From contig NZ_LR824569.1 of the NCBI RefSeq assembly GCF_903969135.1, positions 1 to 64,000 of the forward strand: a stretch of 64,000 nucleotides of DNA, in the 5' to 3' direction. A program made the position numbers and the translations under genes. The notes below the pieces were generated by a model. The model was not told the origin of the DNA. It ran no database searches and was given only the letters and a program-made list of their open reading frames with translations. Shown here one piece after another: positions 59,174-64,000 of the stretch; position 1 is the stretch's first letter; every line of letters begins with the position of its first letter. This DNA is from Chryseobacterium sp. JV274 (GTDB lineage: Bacteria > Bacteroidota > Bacteroidia > Flavobacteriales > Weeksellaceae).

Positions 59174-59210
59174 TTTTTAAAATGTCGTATTCAATAGATT
59201 TTTAAGTGTA

Positions 59211-62200
59211 TTATGAACCAGATTCCAGCAGGTCCATAAGGTCCTGTTTTGAAAGTCCCTGAAGCTTTTTCCCATCTGTGGTAAGCAGATTCTGAGCCAG
59301 TTGTTTTTTCTTTTTCTGAAGGGTAAGAATTTTCTCTTCCACAGTATTAGAACAGATCATCCGGACAGCAATTACATTTTTGGTTTGTCCTATGCGGTAG
59401 CTTCTGTCAATAGCCTGATTTTCAGCAGCAGGATTCCACCATGGGTCTACCAGGTAAATATAATCAGCCTGCGTTAGGTTGAGACCGACACCGCCGGCCT
59501 TTAAGCTGATCAGGAAAACCCGGATATCATCATTTTTCTGGAAATTAGCTACCTTTTCTCCTCTGTCTTTAGTCTGCCCCGTAAGATATTCAAACTGAAT
59601 ATTGTGGCGTTCCAGCTTTGTCTTTATCAGATCAAGCATCCCCACAAACTGTGAGAAAACCAGTATTTTATGATCTTTTGATTTCCCAAGGATCTGTTCC
59701 ATCAAAATCTCTATTTTAACGGCATTTTCACCGGAATATCCTTCTTTTATCAAAACAGGAGAGTTACAGATCTGTCTGAGTCTTGTAAGGCCCGTAAGGA
59801 CGTGCATGCTGTTTTTATTCAGATCATCGTCATCATTGGCTGCAATAAACTCACGAAGTTCTTTTTCATAAGCGTCATAGATTTTACGTTGCTCTGCATT
59901 CATTTCACAGTAGATCACCGTTTCTGTTTTCTCAGGCAGCTCTTTTGCGACCTGTTTCTTGGTTCTTCTGAGGATAAAGGGCTTTATTTTTTGCTGAAGT
60001 TCTAACGCCCGTTTACTGTATTCAAATTTATCAATAGGAATGGCATAAATATCTTTAAAATACTGCTTGCTTCCCAAAAGTCCCGGACAAGCGAAAGAAA
60101 GCTGGCTGTAAAGGTCAAAAGTGCTGTTTTCAACAGGAGTACCCGTTAATACAATCCTGTTTCTCGATTGAAGCAGCCGTGCTGCTTTATACCTTTCCGA
60201 ATTTGGATTTTTAATAGTCTGTGATTCGTCCAGAAAAACATAATTGAAATTAAAATTTTTCAGGAAACGGATATCTGAAAGCAACATTCCATAAGTGGTA
60301 AGGACTACTTCATAATCAGACATATGAGCGGTTGTCTTTGGTCTGTCTGCACCATAATGCAGCAGAACTTTTATAGAAGGTGCAAACTTGCTGATCTCTT
60401 CCTGCCAGTTGAAAAGAAGGGAAGTGGGAACTACAATAAGATGGGTAGTATGCCCCCGTTTTTCCCGCTGTGAAAGGATAAAAGCTATGATCTGAATGGT
60501 TTTTCCAAGTCCCATATCGTCTGCGAGACACCCTCCGAAGTTGAATCCGTCAAGAAAATTAAGCCAGTTCAGTCCATCATGCTGATAATCCCTAAGTTCA
60601 GCATTCAGCCCAGCCGGAATATTGACTTTGGGAATTTTTTTTACTTTTGAGAACTTAGTGGAATACGTGGTGAGTTCCTCCTGAACTTCCTGGCTCAGGA
60701 TTTCCTTTTCAAACAATGAAGTGACCTCCGTGAAGTTGATTTTTGGAATCTTTAAGAGCTCTTCGTCAATTTCTCCAGCATGAAAGTAAGCGGCTATTTT
60801 CTCCATCCATTCTTCAGGGAGAATTCCCATGCTTCCATCATCCAGCTGGACGAATTTACTTTTATTCCGGATCGCCCGGTGAAGTTGTTTTAAAGAAGCT
60901 TCTTTAGGACCAAACCCTACTTTTAGCTTAGCATTAAACCAATCCAATCCGCTGGTAATCTGAATATTGATTGTAGCCCGGTGGGAATTTAATTTGTTAT
61001 TCTTTAATTCGTTAAAGCCCAGTATGGTTATTCCTTCATTTCTCCAGGTTTCAAATGCTTCAAGAAACCAGTTGTTATCCAGGAATTTATCCCTGTGAAG
61101 ATAAAAATACTGATAGCCGTCCATCTGCTCTTCAAAATCAGGATGCTGCTGCATGACCAAAGAAGTAAAGCGGGCTTCCGCAGATTCAATTCTCTCTATT
61201 TTAAATGGATTTCCATTCTGATCTGTATCAAAAAGCTGCTTTCTGGAATAGACAGGAATTTCTACGTCTCCGTATTTCATTACCGGTGTGATTCCTATAT
61301 AATTTTCCTGCTGACGGAGATAAACTACTCTTTCAGTTTGATATTTTTTATCTTCAAGCTGTACTTTCGTTGCAGTTTGTATGTAGCTGTAATTTATGTG
61401 AATACGTTCTTCTATGGTAGAGAGAATATTCTTCATAAATGCCTCATATTTTGAAGAATGGATCAGTAAAATCTCATTATTAGCCTTAAAGAACCGGATG
61501 ATTCTTAGCATGTCAGGATGGTCTACAAAGCTGAAAATGTTTCGGTTATAAACAAAATATTCATTTCTGAGTACAATATTTTTGAAAGGAACAGAGATAT
61601 CATTCAATTGTAATTCTCCGGTTATTTCGTAAAACGGATCTTTCTTAAATACAGATAATTGAACCTCGGCATCTAAAGTATTTAATTCAACATGGGAAAG
61701 TGACTTTGCGGATACCGTTTCTGAGATTTCCCGGTCGTGATGATAGACATCCAGTTTCAGAGGATTCTGTACAATGAGCTTTAAAGCTTCCAGTTCTGAA
61801 GTATTGTAATCTTCATTATAATTATTCTGGAAAGAGGTTATAGCGGTGTAAAATTTAATCTCTGCGGGTTTCTCCGATTTCCATATCAGCTGCATGGCAT
61901 CTACAGGAGTCACCGGATTTTTGAGCTTCCCTGTCTGCGTTATTTCAGCTTCCATCAGAGAGAAGGTCATATGGTTGTAATAACGGTGCTTACCAATGAC
62001 CAATATCTGTTTCTTGCCTGTTTCCAGTACTGCCAATTCATCCAGTCTTGAGGGAAGCTGCGGTAGAAGATCTCTTTGAAACATAACATCATCTACAGGA
62101 AGCATTTCCTTGATCTTAGGAAGGATTTCAATTTTACCATCCCTATATTCCAGTTGAAAATATTGATCCAGATCAGGTTCATTTTCAAGGCCATATGTTT

Positions 62201-62552
62201 TGGCTTTAGGGAGAAAAGCTTTTTTACGGAGCATATCATCAAAAAACAGGCGGTAATTTTTATCCTCAATGATACAATGGATAATTTCTGCCTGATGGGA
62301 ACAAAGCTGGTCTTTCTGATTATCACATGTGCAGGAGCATAATAATGAACTGCCGACCTTGCTGATGCTGACCATTGGAAAATCCTGTAATGAAGATTGC
62401 TTTGTAAATATTCCTGTATTGTTTTCAATAGCTGCAGGGTATATTTCTCGGAAATCCCTGATTCCAATGAATGTGCTGTCTGAGGTATGTTTCAGCAGGT
62501 CATATACGGAAAGTGTACTGATATTGATGTTGTCAAGAATATATTCTGCCAT
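59211..62552 (-). CDS. SWI2/SNF2-type DEAD/DEAH helicase with SWIM zinc finger
   Basis: The 1113-residue protein begins with a SWIM finger (CSCTCDNQ...LCSHQAEII, CxC then CxH) and a long middle region of about 500 residues typical of bacterial SNF2 proteins. The C-terminal half is a SNF2 ATPase: motif I CLADDMGLGKTIQII, motif Ia LIVVPTSLLFNWQ, motif II VFLDESQ (DESQ in place of DEAH), motif III VLTGTPVEN, motif V LKAGGVGLNLTQADYIYLVD and motif VI QAIDRSYRIGQTKNV. Such proteins are DNA translocases, sometimes acting with RNA polymerase; the role is unknown. I use ATG 62552. It is divergent from the SDR gene. Confidence 0.93.
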   Translation of the reverse strand: MAEYILDNINISTLSVYDLLKHTSDSTFIGIRDFREIYPAAIENNTGIFTKQSSLQDFPMVSISKVGSSLLCSCTCDNQKDQLCSHQAEIIHCIIEDKNYRLFFDDMLRKKAFLPKAKTYGLENEPDLDQYFQLEYRDGKIEILPKIKEMLPVDDVMFQRDLLPQLPSRLDELAVLETGKKQILVIGKHRYYNHMTFSLMEAEITQTGKLKNPVTPVDAMQLIWKSEKPAEIKFYTAITSFQNNYNEDYNTSELEALKLIVQNPLKLDVYHHDREISETVSAKSLSHVELNTLDAEVQLSVFKKDPFYEITGELQLNDISVPFKNIVLRNEYFVYNRNIFSFVDHPDMLRIIRFFKANNEILLIHSSKYEAFMKNILSTIEERIHINYSYIQTATKVQLEDKKYQTERVVYLRQQENYIGITPVMKYGDVEIPVYSRKQLFDTDQNGNPFKIERIESAEARFTSLVMQQHPDFEEQMDGYQYFYLHRDKFLDNNWFLEAFETWRNEGITILGFNELKNNKLNSHRATINIQITSGLDWFNAKLKVGFGPKEASLKQLHRAIRNKSKFVQLDDGSMGILPEEWMEKIAAYFHAGEIDEELLKIPKINFTEVTSLFEKEILSQEVQEELTTYSTKFSKVKKIPKVNIPAGLNAELRDYQHDGLNWLNFLDGFNFGGCLADDMGLGKTIQIIAFILSQREKRGHTTHLIVVPTSLLFNWQEEISKFAPSIKVLLHYGADRPKTTAHMSDYEVVLTTYGMLLSDIRFLKNFNFNYVFLDESQTIKNPNSERYKAARLLQSRNRIVLTGTPVENSTFDLYSQLSFACPGLLGSKQYFKDIYAIPIDKFEYSKRALELQQKIKPFILRRTKKQVAKELPEKTETVIYCEMNAEQRKIYDAYEKELREFIAANDDDDLNKNSMHVLTGLTRLRQICNSPVLIKEGYSGENAVKIEILMEQILGKSKDHKILVFSQFVGMLDLIKTKLERHNIQFEYLTGQTKDRGEKVANFQKNDDIRVFLISLKAGGVGLNLTQADYIYLVDPWWNPAAENQAIDRSYRIGQTKNVIAVRMICSNTVEEKILTLQKKKKQLAQNLLTTDGKKLQGLSKQDLMDLLESGS

Positions 62553-62686
62553 AAGAATTGATGAAGGCAAACTTACAAAAAACAAATGTATTTAAGAATC
62601 CATTTTGGCTACAGCTTACCGCATTTTGGCAACTTCCGGGTTTATTCTAATGCTGAACTTTGTCCTATAATTTTAAACAAAGAAAA

Positions 62687-63484
62687 ATGAAAACAATTTT
62701 TATAACAGGTGCTTCTACAGGATTAGGAAAAGCAACTGCCCAATTATTTCAAAATAATGGATGGAGAGTAATCGCTACGATGAGAAACCCTGAAGCAGCT
62801 GCCGATCTTGCAGCCCTGGAGAATGTAACTGTGCTTCCATTGGATGTTACCAATCCGGAGCAGATAAAGTCAACGGCTAAACAGGCTATTGAACTGGGAG
62901 ATATTGATGTGGTTTACAATAATGCAGGATATGGGCTTATAGGCCCTTTGGAAGCGCTTTCAGATGATCAGATCGTGAAACAGCTTGACACGAATTTATT
63001 AGGGGTTATACGCGTTACACAGGCATTTATTCCTTACTTCAGGGAACAGAAAAAAGGAATGTTCATTTCTACAACGTCTATAGGAGGACTGGTTGCATTT
63101 CCGCTGGGTTCTACTTATCATGCTACCAAGTGGGCGCTGGAAGGCTGGAGCGAAAGTTTAGCTTTCGAGCTTAATACTTTTGGAATAGATGTTAAGACTG
63201 TTTCTCCAGGAGGAATCAAAACAGATTTTGTAAGCCGTTCTCTTGACTCGGCATCCAGTCCGGCGTATGAAGATATCACAAACTCTCTGTTTTCTAAAAT
63301 GGAAGGAATGATGGAAGCAGCTTCTACTCCGGAACAGATTGCAGCAGTGGTGTATGAGGCTGCTACAGACGGCAGAAAACAACTGAGGTATGTAGCCGGA
63401 GAAGATGCTAAAGCGATCTACGCACAGCGCCTTGAATTAGGTGATGAAGCATTCAGAGAGCAGTTTGGCAAACAGTTTATTTAA
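62687..63484 (+). CDS. Short-chain dehydrogenase/reductase
   Basis: The 265-residue classical SDR has the cofactor motif TGASTGLGKATAQLF, VVYNNAGYGLIGPLEALSDD, FISTTSIGGLVAFPLGSTYH and the catalytic YxxxK in STYHATKWALEGWSESLA. SPGGIKTDF follows the active site. The Arg after the first strand (MRNPEA) favours NADP(H). The substrate is unknown. I use ATG 62687 (MKTIFITG). The AraC regulator gene downstream, 78 bases away, may control it. Confidence 0.93.
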   Translation: MKTIFITGASTGLGKATAQLFQNNGWRVIATMRNPEAAADLAALENVTVLPLDVTNPEQIKSTAKQAIELGDIDVVYNNAGYGLIGPLEALSDDQIVKQLDTNLLGVIRVTQAFIPYFREQKKGMFISTTSIGGLVAFPLGSTYHATKWALEGWSESLAFELNTFGIDVKTVSPGGIKTDFVSRSLDSASSPAYEDITNSLFSKMEGMMEAASTPEQIAAVVYEAATDGRKQLRYVAGEDAKAIYAQRLELGDEAFREQFGKQFI

Positions 63485-63497
63485 TCAGTTTTTTTGG

Positions 63498-63533
63498 AAG
63501 ACAGTATAAAGTAAATCATATTTATACTGTCTT
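63498..63533 (+). terminator. Hairpin after the SDR gene
   Basis: A perfect 13-bp stem AAGACAGTATAAA / TTTATACTGTCTT lies between the SDR and AraC genes. It lacks a clear T-run, so termination is uncertain. Confidence 0.45.
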
Positions 63534-63562
63534 TACAATCAAATAATTTATAATTTTATATC

Positions 63563-64000
63563 ATGGAAAAGAAAGATAATATTCCGCTTAAAATTTCATC
63601 TATATCAGAACTGCACGACATGTTGCAGCTCCCTAAACCGCTTCATCCGTTGGTAAGTCTTGTGGATAATACGAAAATGAGCATTAAAAAGGATATGCTG
63701 AAGAGAAGCTTTATCCTGAATTTTTATAAAATTTCGTATAAATATTCTACCACAGGAAAAATGGGCTATGGGCAGGGATATTATGATTTCAACGAAGGAG
63801 GAATGATGTTCACCGCACCCGGACAGGTGCTTTCCACTGATGAGAATGCAGAATATTGCGGTTATACGTTACTGGTACACCCGGATTTTATCAGAAGCTA
63901 TCCTTTAGCAAAGAATATCAAGAACTTCGGCTTCTTTTCTTATGATACGAATGAGGCGCTGCACTTGTCTGATCAGGAAAAATCAACGATAACAGGATTG
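63563..64000 (+). CDS. AraC family transcriptional regulator, N-terminal part
   Basis: The first 146 codons of a gene that runs off the window end without a stop. MEKKDNIPLKISSISELHDM, then SFILNFYKISYKYS, NEGGMMFTAPGQVLS and YCGYTLLVHPDFIRSYPLAK are typical of the cupin-like sensor half of Bacteroidota AraC regulators; the helix-turn-helix pair is beyond the window. The frame has no stop codon in 438 bases. It follows the SDR gene, a common pairing of regulator and target. Confidence 0.85.
   Translation, partial: MEKKDNIPLKISSISELHDMLQLPKPLHPLVSLVDNTKMSIKKDMLKRSFILNFYKISYKYSTTGKMGYGQGYYDFNEGGMMFTAPGQVLSTDENAEYCGYTLLVHPDFIRSYPLAKNIKNFGFFSYDTNEALHLSDQEKSTITGL

Noticed and set aside
1..64000. 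tRNA genes, rRNA, CRISPR arrays, insertion sequences and prophage genes.
   Set aside because: None was found by eye on either strand: no regularly spaced direct repeats, no transposase or integrase motifs, and no tRNA-like cloverleaf with a GTTCGA loop in proper context.

Overview
The window is an ordinary chromosomal stretch from a Bacteroidota bacterium of the class Flavobacteriia, most likely Chryseobacterium or a close relative. I infer this from the AT-rich DNA, the TAnnTTTG -7 promoter elements, the near absence of Shine-Dalgarno sequences, type IX secretion (T9SS) sorting domains, a flavobacterial membrane pyrophosphatase, a KGG-leader peptide of the Chryseobacterium bacteriocin-like type, and short dispersed palindromic repeats between genes. 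I saw no tRNA, rRNA, CRISPR array, prophage, transposase or integrase.

Layout. 1-5.8 kb: the end of a GH30 glycosidase, fabI, a small helical protein, tag, an OhrR-type MarR regulator with a nucleotide-sugar-epimerase-like partner, a nucleoside phosphorylase and an exported protein. 6.0-10.3 kb: a two-domain MauG/cytochrome c peroxidase gene and a T9SS-exported PhoX phosphatase, whose promoters share an 11-bp-phased layout. 10.3-19.6 kb: an LRR protein, a SUI1 factor, gpmI, acyl-ACP desaturase, a HAD protein, map plus a methyltransferase, an SMR exporter, a Crp/Fnr regulator, era and DoxX. 19.7-29.2 kb: a double-glycine peptide missed by length-filtered gene finding, an S9D peptidase, a HAD/Crp divergent pair, a GNAT, a MATE pump, an NtrC-like regulator without a DNA-binding domain, a YggS protein and a lipoprotein deacetylase.

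29.5-34.2 kb is a minus-strand copper block: thioesterase, an HMA-AraC regulator fusion, a CopA ATPase with an unusually long metal-binding N-terminus, and a frame-disrupted DUF72 gene. A decayed DUF6157-like gene follows. 34.9-39.8 kb: an RRM protein with a long AT-rich leader, a secreted tandem B-lectin, an operon of PAP2, BlaI-like regulator and DUF4153, and a NIPSNAP protein. 40-42.8 kb: pdhA and the E2 gene, without E1-beta or E3.

43-49.4 kb: an ABC ATPase, L,D-transpeptidase-like lipoprotein, radC and GNAT-fold operon, then PhyH, a polytopic membrane protein, an unknown protein and the soluble pyrophosphatase. 49.7-52.4 kb holds the most unusual gene: a proton-pumping pyrophosphatase fused to a periplasmic OmpA-like peptidoglycan-binding domain. 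52.5-64 kb: an aminotransferase, an M28 lipoprotein peptidase, a small GNAT/VOC/endonuclease V-like cluster, a thiolase behind two TetR-type operators, a T9SS GEVED protein, a SWIM-SNF2 helicase, an SDR, and the start of an AraC regulator.

Most of the window is housekeeping. The best candidates for something new are the pyrophosphatase-OmpA fusion, the shared PhoX/MauG promoter architecture, the KGG peptide, and a possible 20-residue peptide or small RNA unit between two terminators near 42.9 kb. All functional statements come from motif recognition by eye; no database search was run.
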